A DNA stretch of 64,000 nt from M3007 sp033764075 (GCA_033764075.1 JANRJH010000007.1:62001-126000), one strand, 5' to 3'. Numbered from the stretch's first letter, positions 20,101 through 28,298 are shown. Notes: a model not told the origin generated them from the sequence alone. A program made the numbers and translations.

Positions 20101-21173
20101 AACTGACCGTCGCCGATACCGGTGTCGGCATCCCGCCGGAAGACCTGCCCTACATCTTCGAGCGCTTCTACCAGGCCAAAAACCTGGAAAAAGCCGGCGC
20201 CGGCGGAACAGGCATCGGGCTGGCCCTGACCCGCGAACTCGTGAAGGCGCTGCAGGGGGAAATTTCGGTGAGCAGCACCCCGGGGGAGGGAACGGTGTTC
20301 ACCGTACGACTGCCCGTGTGGCAAAAAGCGGGGGAGCCGGGACGGGATCTGCCTGTAGCGGACTACGCGGCAGCCCCCGCGCTCGACCGGGAAATGGCGC
20401 ATGCTCCCGCCGCCCTGGACCAGCCCGCCGTCCTGCTCATAGAGGACAACCCCGATGTGATGGAGTACCTGATGGCCTTGCTGGGCGGTCGTTTTCAATT
20501 AGACATTGCCCGAAACGGCCTCTCCGGCACAGAAAAAGCCATAGCGAACATTCCGGACCTGATCGTGAGCGACGTGATGATGCCTGAAAAGGACGGCTTC
20601 GAGGTGGTGGAGACCCTGAAAAACGACGAGCGCACCAGCCACATCCCCATCGTTTTGCTCACGGCGAAAGCCGACGTGGAAAGCCGGATTGCCGGACTGC
20701 GGCGCGGCGCCGATGCCTATCTGGCCAAGCCCTTTCACAAAGAAGAATTGCTGGCCACCCTGGACAACCTGCTCGAAGTGCGCAAAAAACTACAGGTCAG
20801 ATACGGGCACGGCGCGACAGCCCCGGCCGCTCCACCCGATGAAACCGACCCGGAAGACATGTTTTTGCAAAAAATCAGGCACATCGTGGAGCAAAACCTG
20901 TCGGAACCCGGGCCGGATATGCCACAATTGGAGCAGGCGCTGGCGATGAGCCGCAGCCAGGTGTTCCGCAAGGTGAAAGCCCTCACCGGCCGTTCGCCCA
21001 CCCAGTTTGTGCGCAGTGTGCGCCTCCGGCACGGCCGGCACCTCTTGCAAACCACCGACCGAAGCGTGTCGGAAATTGCGTACGAAGTTGGGTTTTCCTC
21101 GGTGAAATATTTCTCGGATGCTTTTCTGGAGGAGTTTGGGGAACGGCCTACCGAGGTGCGGGGAGGCTTGTAG
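17166..21173 (+). CDS. Hybrid two-component system regulator (sensor kinase, receiver, AraC output)
   Basis: 1335 residues from ATG 17166, which gives a clean signal peptide (MHPRVFKCLLLCLFSMPFVG). Propeller sensor repeats follow (GYLWTSTKDGLNRYDGYRF is the first), then a Y_Y_Y domain, a membrane span (about 778-803), HisKA with H832 (NITHEFRTPLTVILG), HATPase (DTGVGIPPEDLP, GGTGIGLAL), a receiver with D1136 (SDVMMPEKDG) and an AraC-type HTH ending about eight residues before the stop. It has the same architecture as the regulator at 8942 but a diverged sensor, so the two probably answer different ligands. The next gene is convergent and ends eight bases away, so the local targets, if any, are the upstream T9SS genes. 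No terminator is visible after it. Confidence 0.93.
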   Translation: MHPRVFKCLLLCLFSMPFVGVAQRTTAQMLGVEQGLSQGMVFDLLHSRDGYLWTSTKDGLNRYDGYRFEVFVPDPFDPFSVAASEISRMFEDSRGWLWLCYAGGVDVYPPGGRRFFHLPLAGFSGFEGYPTTLAEQSNGAIWLLCNGFLWRIELPESALREADGADNAYPAFSCQKVEAPENGNGPGFHSLCSRKNGELLATAKKSLFRISGSSGATPRPEFLQTLDEEFFLLGEDTCRGVFMYSHDELWRLDDPLSPPQKVFALAEAQAWHVGHDGSVWGVVKGKTLYRWRTHAPGCQVRLELTLHFQVPYTPNEVYYFTALTSDNNENVWLGASGYGMYKLQTAPPKFRSYLPLISLRQLVEDPSGNLFSMRHGQTIYYGKNFDEQGPNPWIAGLPANEQAVCIRFDRQGNGWVRCHSGNLYRVDAQTKAATRIDLGGMGLLIDRHGRALALTNEALLVYDPATRRTIRHAFGKSLRFQQDASNEHIFLYEDGADNLWITAFDGLLQAAPEADGYRFRHFTNDPQDRRSLSSNFVLCVAEDPASPRRYLWVGTKGGGLNRLDRSSGQMTHYLPEDGLPDRVVYGILPDNRERLWISTNKGLCRVSFSGETPVFKNFTTADGLQSSEFNRSSFLKTTDGTLLFGGVNGVTVFHPDSLRFRNNPPPTRIVGIQAGAERYPRPEDLPRRLSHRQNLLLFEFAALDFTNPSQNQYRYQLIRSDLFGRRPEAPWVDLGARNSVQLANLSPGRYTFRVLGSNDEGTWSLQPAEVQFTIRPPWWATGWAYAAYVVLLGAALLFYARFRWRKRAIEQEALRLRELDAFKMRFFTNITHEFRTPLTVILGMTERLESDEAVSGLPLAKKSLPLIRRNGENLLKLINQLLDLAKLESNALTLHYVQDDVLPYLRYIVESLHSLAIAQQVTLHTETDQAQIRMAYDPERLLQIVYNLLSNAIKFTPAGGKVVLTAALEAPAGAPPNLKLTVADTGVGIPPEDLPYIFERFYQAKNLEKAGAGGTGIGLALTRELVKALQGEISVSSTPGEGTVFTVRLPVWQKAGEPGRDLPVADYAAAPALDREMAHAPAALDQPAVLLIEDNPDVMEYLMALLGGRFQLDIARNGLSGTEKAIANIPDLIVSDVMMPEKDGFEVVETLKNDERTSHIPIVLLTAKADVESRIAGLRRGADAYLAKPFHKEELLATLDNLLEVRKKLQVRYGHGATAPAAPPDETDPEDMFLQKIRHIVEQNLSEPGPDMPQLEQALAMSRSQVFRKVKALTGRSPTQFVRSVRLRHGRHLLQTTDRSVSEIAYEVGFSSVKYFSDAFLEEFGERPTEVRGGL

Positions 21174-21180
21174 CGCTTGT

Positions 21181-22248
21181 TCAATCGCTGTCTTTGATTG
21201 CCCGGTAAGCAACGCTTTTTCCCCTCCCGGTTTTTTCAATCAGCGATTCGCTTTCCAGCAAAAGCAAATCCCGTTTCAGCGTTCGGTCGGATACATCGCC
21301 GAATTGCTGCACGGCATCCGGCAGGCGGATGACGCCCCGCTGCCGGACAAATTCGAGCAAGCTTCGCTGGCGCTCGTTGATGTAACCCTTCGTCGTGAGG
21401 TAACGCTCGTACTTTTCATCCAATTTTTGAATGAGCTCTTCCAGGCATTCCAGGAAGAACTGCATCCACTCGCTGATGATTTCCGCTTCTGTTCCCCGGA
21501 CTGGCTGCCCAGCCATGAGCGAACGGTAGTAGTCCGATTTCCTGCGCTCTACGATGTTTTCAAAAGAAATGTATTGCACAAAATGGTAACCCTCCCGCAG
21601 CAACAGCAAAGTACTGAGCAGCCGGGAGAGCCTGCCGTTGCCATCCTGAAAGGGGTGAATGGACAGGAACTCATAGACGAATGCAGCGATGACGAAAAGA
21701 GAATGGAAGTCCTTGTTGGCCAGCTCCCGGTTGGTCCAATCCAGCAACTCGTCCATTTCTTTGTCCGTGAGCAGCGGCTCGGTGGTGTTGAAAATGGTGC
21801 GTTGGCTACCATCGGGGTAAGTCGCTACCACTTTGTTGGTAAATTGCTTGAACGCGCCTTTGTGCCGCTGGTCTTTGTCGCTGTATTTCAACAGTTGATT
21901 GTGCAGCGATTTGATATTGCCCACGGACAGTTCAATAAACGCAAACTGGCTCAAAATCAACTCCAACACTTCATAGTATCCCGCTACTTCCTGCTCATCC
22001 CGGGTTTTGAAGGTTGTGACTTTCACGTTCTTCAGCAGGCTTTCAACTTCCGCATTCGAGAGCGTGGCGCCTTCGATGCGGGTGGAAGAACCGATGCTCT
22101 GAATGGTGGCAATGGTGCGGAGCTCGCGCAGGTAACGGTTGTTCTTTTTCTCCAACTGCTGCCATTTGCCTTTGAACTGATCTATTCTGGCTGCGGCGGC
22201 AAATAGCTTTTGGGCTGTTTTGAAGTCAAACCGTAATTTCTTTTCCAT
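21181..22248 (-). CDS. Fic-domain protein with N-terminal inhibitory motif and C-terminal winged helix
   Basis: 355 residues from ATG 22248. The Fic active site reads HPFQDGNGRLSR, an intact HxFx(D/E)GNGRxxR motif, so the protein should transfer AMP (or a related group) to a hydroxyl side chain. The N-terminal STRIEG matches the (S/T)xxxE(G/N) inhibitory helix of class II Fic proteins, which holds activity off. The C-terminus (about 290-350, from ERQRSLLEFVRQRG) looks like a winged-helix DNA-binding domain, so the protein may regulate itself. The promoter and two half-site arrays lie directly upstream. TTG 22284 is a possible upstream start but falls within the -7 motif, so ATG 22248 is preferred. 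Target protein unknown. Confidence 0.9.
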   Translation of the reverse strand: MEKKLRFDFKTAQKLFAAAARIDQFKGKWQQLEKKNNRYLRELRTIATIQSIGSSTRIEGATLSNAEVESLLKNVKVTTFKTRDEQEVAGYYEVLELILSQFAFIELSVGNIKSLHNQLLKYSDKDQRHKGAFKQFTNKVVATYPDGSQRTIFNTTEPLLTDKEMDELLDWTNRELANKDFHSLFVIAAFVYEFLSIHPFQDGNGRLSRLLSTLLLLREGYHFVQYISFENIVERRKSDYYRSLMAGQPVRGTEAEIISEWMQFFLECLEELIQKLDEKYERYLTTKGYINERQRSLLEFVRQRGVIRLPDAVQQFGDVSDRTLKRDLLLLESESLIEKTGRGKSVAYRAIKDSD

Positions 22249-22254
22249 GATGCG

Positions 22255-22322
22255 ATGTCCGGTATTTGTCCCGAACTGTCGCAAAGATAGGGTTTATGTC
22301 CCGTATTTGTCCTGAATTGTCC
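22255..22322 (-). promoter_or_regulatory. fic promoter flanked by two triple half-site arrays
   Basis: Read on the + strand, TGTCC half-sites start at 22256, 22267 and 22277 (the last TGTCG) and again at 22297, 22308 and 22318: two arrays with the same 11/10-bp spacing, 41 bp apart. The two 17-bp cores (22255-22271 and 22296-22312) differ at one base. The exact -7 motif TATCTTTG (minus strand, 22289-22282) lies between the arrays. One array covers the upstream promoter region and the other the leader, as expected for repression by occlusion. Confidence 0.6.
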
Positions 22323-22385
22323 TAAAAAGTTGCCTGTATAATATAATTGGTAAACGGCGCCCGATTACAGGGAGAGCCCCGGGGC

Positions 22386-22727
22386 TCAACAGGGCGGGTG
22401 GTGCTGATCGACGGGCGCGTAAACAAGCACACCTTCGGCTTCTATTTGCTGCAACAACCCGGGTTGTTGCAGGGTGTTTGCATGCACCACATCCACAAAA
22501 TAAGGCAGGCTGCTCTCTGCAAAAGCGGCTTTCAGGCGACGAATGGTACGCTCGGATACGCCAGGGTTTAGCACGGCCAAATCAATGTCGCTGCCGAAAG
22601 CATAGGCGCCTGTTGCCCGGCTTCCAAAGAGTTTTACTGCGGTGATTTCCGGGAACTGCTGCAAAACGGCCATCAATGTTTGCCAATCGCGTTTGGACAA
22701 GCCAAATGTGCTAACGTCTTTATCCAT
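22386..22727 (-). CDS. MNT-type nucleotidyltransferase antitoxin (pair 1)
   Basis: 113 residues from ATG 22727; ATG 22748 upstream is an alternative (120 residues). The minimal nucleotidyltransferase signature GS-x10-DxD is intact (GSRATGAYAFGSDIDLAV). Members of this family neutralise HEPN toxins, in the best studied case by attaching AMP to the toxin. The gene overlaps the end of the HEPN gene by about 8 bases (29 with the longer start), typical of a coupled toxin-antitoxin pair. It is the downstream gene of the pair. Confidence 0.85.
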   Translation of the reverse strand: MDKDVSTFGLSKRDWQTLMAVLQQFPEITAVKLFGSRATGAYAFGSDIDLAVLNPGVSERTIRRLKAAFAESSLPYFVDVVHANTLQQPGLLQQIEAEGVLVYAPVDQHHPPC

Positions 22728-23139
22728 TGCTATCATGCTGTTTTTCACTTAGGTAGAAATAGTATATTTTTTCTAAAAATGGATAAATTTCTTTGCGTAT
22801 TGCGGCTTCAGCGTCCAGAAATTTTTGTTCGCTGTAGTCGTGAGACAATTCGTTGCGCAAATCCAATCCATCAATTAAGGCCTGTGCGTATTGAATGTAC
22901 CCGCTCTGTTGGGCCAACCTGATCGTGTCTTTGGGTGACGGCTTAAAGGCAAACCCTTTGTATTCCAAAAAATCTTTCATCACCTTCCACGACAGGTCCA
23001 TAGTGAATTCAAAACGCTGGATGAGGCCGTTCCTTTCGAGTTCGTTCAGGTGCTCTATGTCGATGGCCTCTTTAAGCCTTAAAAAGGCCTTCTCAAAACG
23101 TTGGAAACGCTGAAGCCATCGTGATGCTGGTTTATCCAT
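22720..23139 (-). CDS. HEPN protein, HI0074-type nucleotidyltransferase partner (pair 1)
   Basis: 139 residues, all helical in character. The HEPN ribonuclease motif RX4HXY is complete (RNELSHDY), so the toxin could be active. The length and the TMDLSWKVMKDFLEYKG segment fit the 'nucleotidyltransferase substrate binding protein, HI0074 family'. It is the first gene of the pair, with an exact -7 motif upstream. Likely an RNase toxin restrained by the downstream MNT protein. Confidence 0.85.
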   Translation of the reverse strand: MDKPASRWLQRFQRFEKAFLRLKEAIDIEHLNELERNGLIQRFEFTMDLSWKVMKDFLEYKGFAFKPSPKDTIRLAQQSGYIQYAQALIDGLDLRNELSHDYSEQKFLDAEAAIRKEIYPFLEKIYYFYLSEKQHDSNG

Positions 23140-23156
23140 GTGGTCGAATTATAAAA

Positions 23157-23164
23157 CAAAGGTA
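23157..23164 (-). promoter_or_regulatory. -7 element of MNT-HEPN pair 1
   Basis: Minus strand TACCTTTG, an exact TAnnTTTG, ends 18 bases before ATG 23139. Confidence 0.55.
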
Positions 23165-23327
23165 GCCTGTTTTTTGACGCTTTTCGGCGTCCTCGCAGAT
23201 AATAACGGACCTTCCTCCCCCAAAAAACCGCCCCCATGCAACATGAGCAGGAAACTTTGACCGATGAGTGGGAAGGCATGCGGCGGCGGTGACCACAACT
23301 TTGGGCCGAATTAAAACATTCGTACCC

Positions 23328-26300
23328 ATGAAAAAGATTGTTTCTCTGATCGCCCTGTGGGCGCTGTTCACAAGTCAGTTTTCATTTCATGCGCATGGGC
23401 AAAGTTGCCCCGGGGAGGTGCTGAATATTTCGGCGTCTACGCACAGCCAAAATGGCACGACCGGCAGTTGGGAAGTGCCTGCCGGCGGGCCGTACAAAGT
23501 GAAAATCACTGCAAAGGGGGCAAAGGGGGGCAGTGGCGGCAGCGCCGGCGCAACTACGGCAGGAGACTTTATCTTGTTACAAGGACAAAATATTGAGGTT
23601 ATAGCCGGCGCACCCGGGGGCGATGGAATCAACGTGGGAGATGGCGGTGGCGGCGGGGGTACCGGGGTGCATCTGACAGGAGGAGGTAGTGTCCTGATCA
23701 TTGCCGGCGGTGGCGGTGGCGGTGGTGGATTTTTTGGATCAACAGGAGGGAGCACAACTTCGGGAGATGGAGCTGGGGGGAGCGGACGTTTGGGGGCTGG
23801 AGGAGGGGGCGTCCTAAGCGGCGGCGGTACGGGTTCTACAAATGGTTGTGGAAGTGCGCCTCTGGGTGGAGGAAGTGGTTTTAATGCAACAGGCGGAACA
23901 GGAAGAGGATGGTGCGCTGGGGCTGTTGGAGGAAATGGAGGAGGAGGGTTTGGCGGCGGCGGGGGAGGCAATTCAGTCAGGTGGGGTGGCGGAGGAGGAG
24001 GCGGATTTACAGGAGGTGAGGGAGGAAACAGATTTGCCGGCGGCTTTCCAACTGGTGCCGCAAAAGGAGGAGGCTCTATCAACCTCGGCGCCAACCAAAA
24101 CAATACCCCCGACGCAAACAACGCCGGCGGCCAGGTCATCATCGAATGCCTCGGCGCAGCCGTATTCACGGCCGATTTTACGGCCAGCCAGCCGGTTTGC
24201 CCAAATCCTTTTCAGGGCAGCCTGAGCATAGACCTTACCGGCGACAATAACGGCAATACCGCCGGGCTGGAATACGCCGTTGTGGCGGGCAATACCTTCT
24301 CCGGCAACCCGACTTTTGCCGGCATTACGGCCGACCCGTTCGGCCTCACCACCGGCTTTGGTACAGTGGGCGATGCAGACGGCGAAACCTACACCGTGCG
24401 CATCCGCCTGAAGTACAATCCGGATCTTTACCTCGATTACACGTATACCCTGACTTCAGTCTGCCCCTGCGGCAGCGTCGTTTACGTCAACCAAAACGCC
24501 ACCGGCGCCAACAACGGAACCTCCTGGGAGGACGCCTTCACCCACCTGCAAGACGCGCTCGCCGTGGCCTGCCCCGGGGCCAACATCTGGGTGGCCGCCG
24601 GTACCTACCGGCCCGACCAGGGTTCCGGCTACACACCCGGCATCCGCACCCATGCCTTCGTCCTGAAAAACGACGTGGCCCTCTACGGCGGCTTCCCCAA
24701 TACCGGCAACCCCGGCTGGGCCGAGCGGGACTGGACAGCCAACGAAACCATCCTCAGCGGCGATATCGGCAATCCGGGCAACAGCGACAACAGCTTCCAC
24801 GTCCTTTTCAACGACCAGAACGGACTGGACAATACGGCCGTGCTCGACGGGTTTACCATTTCAGGGGGTAATGCAGACGGCAATTTCCCGCATAACTCCG
24901 GCGGCGGGATGTTCAACAGCGGCGGCGCCCCGACGGTGGCCAACTGTGTCTTCCTGAATAACACTGCAAATGCTTCAGGCGGCGGTATGTTCAACAACAT
25001 CGCCAACCCGACAGTCACCAACTGCCACTTCTCCGGCAACTCGGCAGACCTGGGTGGCGCAATGTACATCATCGGCTCCGCGCCAAAAACGACCAACTGC
25101 CGCTTCACCGGCAACTCGGCAAACACAGGCGGCGGGATATACAACGAACAGACCGGGCATTTTATCACCAATTGCAGCTTTTCCGGCAACTCGGCAACTG
25201 CGGGCGGAGGTATATACAATTCCATTTTTTCCAACGGAACGAACATCACCAACTGCATCCTCTGGGGCAACGGTACCGAAATTGTCAATGCAAACAACAG
25301 CACCCCCACCGTCTCCTACTCCATCATCCAAGGCGGCTACAGCCCATGCGCCAACTGCCCGAACGGCGACGGCAACGCCGACCCGCTGTTTGTAAGCGCT
25401 GTCGACCTGCGCCTGCAAGCCGGCAGCCCCGCCCTGAACGCCGGCAACAACGGCGCCATCCCGACCGGCGTCAGCACCGACATCACCGGCTTTATTCCCC
25501 GCATTCAGGATGGCATAGTAGACCTGGGGGCGTACGAAAGCTTCCCCTGTCCGGGCGCCGATACCCTGTACGTGGATCAAAGCATCGGTGCCTCCGGCGT
25601 GGGCACAAGCTGGGCAGGCGCCTTCAAAACCCTCGACGAGGCGCTGTACGCAGCCCACAACTGCCCGAATGTGCGCGTCATCAACGTGGCGGCAGGCACG
25701 TATAAGCCCGCCAAAAAACCGTACATGAACGGCGCGGAAATGACCACCGCCGATGTGCGCGACGTCACCTTCCACCTCCCCGGCAACGTCGCCGTGTATG
25801 GCGGCTACCCCGCCGGCGGGGGCGCACGCGACATCGCGGCGCACACCACCATCCTCAGCGGCGACCTGGCCGGAAACGATGTGTTTGACATCGACCAGGG
25901 CGGCTACCAAAACGGTACCGGGGCCGATAACAGTTACCACGTGGCCATCGTGGTGAGTTTAGACGACCAACACTGCACCCTGGATGGTTTTACCCTGACC
26001 GGTGGACATGCTGATGGCGGTAGTGGAATAACCGTTAGTGGCAAAAATTTGAATCAAAACAATGGCAGCGCATTTTGGGCCTGGGCTGAAAATGGCGACG
26101 CCCATCAAACCATTAGCCACAACACCTTTAGCCAGCATGAAGCCGGCAGCTTAGGCGGCGCTTTGTATGCTATTGCCATTTTCGGCGACGCCTATCAAAC
26201 CATTTCCCACAACACCTTTAGGCAGAATGAAGCCGGCGGTTCAGGTGGCGCTTTGTATGCTACTGCATTTTATGGCAATGCCAGCCAAACCATTACCCAC

Positions 26301-28235
26301 AACACGTTTAGCCGGAGTGAAGCCGACGACGGCGGCGCTTTATATGCATATGCCGCTCTTGACAATACCGGCCAAACCATTGCCAACAACGCCTTTAGCC
26401 AGAATGAAGCCGGCAATAATGGCGGCGCTTTGTATGCTATTGCCATTTTCGGCGACGCCTATCAAACCATTTCCCACAACACCTTTAGTCAGAATGAAGC
26501 CGGCGGTTCAGGTGGCGCTTTGTATGCTTTTACCGTTTATAACAATGCCCGGCAATCCATCATCAATAACGCATTTTATGCGAATGAAGCATCCTTCGCA
26601 GGAGCTGTTTATCAACTTATTTTTGATGCACCAACCGGCCAACTGCACAACAACATTTTCTGGGAAAACAAAAAAAACGGCAACAACGACGTAGCAGGGG
26701 CCGACATCGAAAACTTCGGCGGCATAACCGTCACCCATTGCCTCACGCAGGCAAACAGCCTTTTCAGCAGCGGTACCGGGATCATCAATAACCAGGATCC
26801 GCTGTTTGTAAACCCCGCCCTGCCCGCCGGCCCCGACGGTGTGTTCGGCACACCCGACGACGGCCTGCGGCTCTTAGGCTGCTCGCCTGCAATAGATGCC
26901 GGCAACAACGCCCAGGTACCCCCCGGCATCACCACCGACCTGGCCGGCGACCCCCGCTTCCACAACAACGGCACGGTGGACATGGGCGCTTATGAGTACA
27001 GCGGCCCGGGCTGCGTCCTCGGCGGCTCGATCCGCTGGTCGACCGCCCCCAGCCAGGGCGTCAAAGACGCCACCGTGACCCTCAGCGGCGACGATACCGG
27101 CAGCGGCATGAGTGATGCCAACGGGGATTACCTGATCGACTTGCAAGACGGCGGCAACATCACCATCACCCCCGTCAAAAACATCAACAAGTTCAACGGC
27201 GTGACCGCCGCCGACGCCACGCGCATCCAGCAGCATGTGACCGGCAGCAGCCCTCTCGGGGCGCCCTTCCCGCGCATCGCCGCCGACGTGAACAAAAGCA
27301 AAAGCATCACCACCGCCGACGCCAACCTCATCACCCAGGCCCTCCTGGGCAACCAGAACGCCAACAACATCTGGAACACCTCCTGGCGCTTCGTCGACGC
27401 CGATTACGTGTTCCCCAACCCGAATGCGCCCTGGAACTTCCCGGAAAGCGTGTCGCTCACCAGCGTGGCCGACGGCGTTACCGGCGTCGACTTCATCGGC
27501 GTCAAGCTGGGCGATGTGGCCTCGCCCTGGGCCAACCCCCAGCAGCGCCCCCAACCGGTGGTGCTGCGCGCACCCGACCGGGTGTTGCAGACCGGCGACC
27601 GGGTTGACGTGGTCTTCGCCGTCGACGGATACACCGACATCGCCGCCTTCCAGTTCGTCCTGCACTTCGATCCGGAAAAACTGGCCTTCGGGTCGATCCA
27701 CACGCCGCCGGGCAGCCCCCTGGCTGAGGAGCATTTCGGTGTGGCCCAGGCGCCACAGGGAGAACTCCGCCTCGTGCTGGCCAGGCCGCAAGGCGAAACG
27801 CTGCCCGACGGCACGGCGTTTTTCACCCTGCAATTCACGGCAACGGCCGGCGGTGACCTGCTGAGCAACCTGCTCGCCCTCGACGAGGCGTTGATGCCGG
27901 CGCTGGCCTACACCACGGACCTGTACCCGCAGCCCGTTCAGCTGGCGTTCACGCAGGCGAGCACGAGCGCGGCGGATGTCGCCCGCGAAAACCTGACGCT
28001 CAGCGCCCGCCCCAACCCGGCGAGCGGACAGACTACCCTGCGCTTTTACCTGCCCGCGGCGGCCGAGGCGCAGCTTCGTCTGCTCGACGCCCAGGGGCGC
28101 CTGGTGAGCGTGTACAACGATTATTTCCAGGCCGGTACGTTTGAGCAGCGTGTGGCGCTGCCGGTGGCCGGGCTGTATATTGCGGAGCTGGTTACGCCTT
28201 ACGGAACGGTTGCCTGCAAGGTGGTCGGGGAGTAA
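23328..28235 (+). CDS. Giant T9SS surface protein: Gly-rich head, beta-helices, dockerin-like and cohesin-like modules
   Basis: 1635 residues from ATG 23328, which gives a clean signal peptide (MKKIVSLIALWALFTS). Residues about 45-250 form a very Gly-rich segment with runs of five to seven glycines. A module about 288-380 (GLEYAVVAGNTFSGNPTFAG) recurs in the gene at 57054-51229. Two beta-helix regions follow, each opening with a YVNQNATGANNGTSWEDAF-like strand. Residues about 921-1090 are six 29-30-residue repeats (GGALYA...QTI.HNTFSQNEA). The cassette then has a carboxypeptidase-regulatory-like domain, dockerin-like repeats (about 1284-1345), a type B cohesin-like domain (about 1410-1540) and a T9SS type A tail. 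It lies downstream of, and divergent from, an MNT-HEPN pair; the motif CAACTTTG at 23291 is a possible -7 site. Function probably adhesion or matrix. Confidence 0.92.
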   Translation: MKKIVSLIALWALFTSQFSFHAHGQSCPGEVLNISASTHSQNGTTGSWEVPAGGPYKVKITAKGAKGGSGGSAGATTAGDFILLQGQNIEVIAGAPGGDGINVGDGGGGGGTGVHLTGGGSVLIIAGGGGGGGGFFGSTGGSTTSGDGAGGSGRLGAGGGGVLSGGGTGSTNGCGSAPLGGGSGFNATGGTGRGWCAGAVGGNGGGGFGGGGGGNSVRWGGGGGGGFTGGEGGNRFAGGFPTGAAKGGGSINLGANQNNTPDANNAGGQVIIECLGAAVFTADFTASQPVCPNPFQGSLSIDLTGDNNGNTAGLEYAVVAGNTFSGNPTFAGITADPFGLTTGFGTVGDADGETYTVRIRLKYNPDLYLDYTYTLTSVCPCGSVVYVNQNATGANNGTSWEDAFTHLQDALAVACPGANIWVAAGTYRPDQGSGYTPGIRTHAFVLKNDVALYGGFPNTGNPGWAERDWTANETILSGDIGNPGNSDNSFHVLFNDQNGLDNTAVLDGFTISGGNADGNFPHNSGGGMFNSGGAPTVANCVFLNNTANASGGGMFNNIANPTVTNCHFSGNSADLGGAMYIIGSAPKTTNCRFTGNSANTGGGIYNEQTGHFITNCSFSGNSATAGGGIYNSIFSNGTNITNCILWGNGTEIVNANNSTPTVSYSIIQGGYSPCANCPNGDGNADPLFVSAVDLRLQAGSPALNAGNNGAIPTGVSTDITGFIPRIQDGIVDLGAYESFPCPGADTLYVDQSIGASGVGTSWAGAFKTLDEALYAAHNCPNVRVINVAAGTYKPAKKPYMNGAEMTTADVRDVTFHLPGNVAVYGGYPAGGGARDIAAHTTILSGDLAGNDVFDIDQGGYQNGTGADNSYHVAIVVSLDDQHCTLDGFTLTGGHADGGSGITVSGKNLNQNNGSAFWAWAENGDAHQTISHNTFSQHEAGSLGGALYAIAIFGDAYQTISHNTFRQNEAGGSGGALYATAFYGNASQTITHNTFSRSEADDGGALYAYAALDNTGQTIANNAFSQNEAGNNGGALYAIAIFGDAYQTISHNTFSQNEAGGSGGALYAFTVYNNARQSIINNAFYANEASFAGAVYQLIFDAPTGQLHNNIFWENKKNGNNDVAGADIENFGGITVTHCLTQANSLFSSGTGIINNQDPLFVNPALPAGPDGVFGTPDDGLRLLGCSPAIDAGNNAQVPPGITTDLAGDPRFHNNGTVDMGAYEYSGPGCVLGGSIRWSTAPSQGVKDATVTLSGDDTGSGMSDANGDYLIDLQDGGNITITPVKNINKFNGVTAADATRIQQHVTGSSPLGAPFPRIAADVNKSKSITTADANLITQALLGNQNANNIWNTSWRFVDADYVFPNPNAPWNFPESVSLTSVADGVTGVDFIGVKLGDVASPWANPQQRPQPVVLRAPDRVLQTGDRVDVVFAVDGYTDIAAFQFVLHFDPEKLAFGSIHTPPGSPLAEEHFGVAQAPQGELRLVLARPQGETLPDGTAFFTLQFTATAGGDLLSNLLALDEALMPALAYTTDLYPQPVQLAFTQASTSAADVARENLTLSARPNPASGQTTLRFYLPAAAEAQLRLLDAQGRLVSVYNDYFQAGTFEQRVALPVAGLYIAELVTPYGTVACKVVGE
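26089..26600 (+). repeat. Tandem 90-bp coding repeats (GGALYA/QTI units)
   Basis: QTI or QSI codons recur at about 26105, 26195, 26285, 26372, 26461 and 26551, a period of 90 bp (one unit 87). Bases 26154-26261 and 26421-26528 are 108 bp with a single difference (G26222 versus T26489), which points to a recent three-unit, 267-bp duplication. Confidence 0.85.
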
Positions 28236-28298
28236 GCGATGACCATTTCATGAGTTAAGGGGGTACAGTTGTGGATGCATGGCTGTACCCCTGTTTTA
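27013..28298 (+). repeat. C-terminal cassette copy 4 (cohesin type B)
   Basis: Upstream of the cohesin domain this copy follows the first gene of the window, including the GAYEYSGPGC junction. The cohesin part is type B like copy 3. The dockerin repeats and T9SS tail match all the others. Confidence 0.85.
28259..28298 (+). terminator. Terminator after the 23328 gene
   Basis: GGGGTACAG pairs perfectly with CTGTACCCC, loop TTGTGGATGCATGG, followed by TGTTTTATT. The context CCATTTCATGAGT is the same as after the amylase gene. Confidence 0.88.

Noticed and set aside
22248..22284. TTG start for the Fic gene
   Set aside because: It falls within the -7 motif and operator, so ATG 22248 is used.
23387..24169. 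Proline-rich minus-strand frame
   Set aside because: It is the complement of the glycine-rich coding segment.
26089..26600. CRISPR array
   Set aside because: The 90-bp repeats are in frame, without unique spacers, and encode a beta-helix. No other CRISPR-like array seen.
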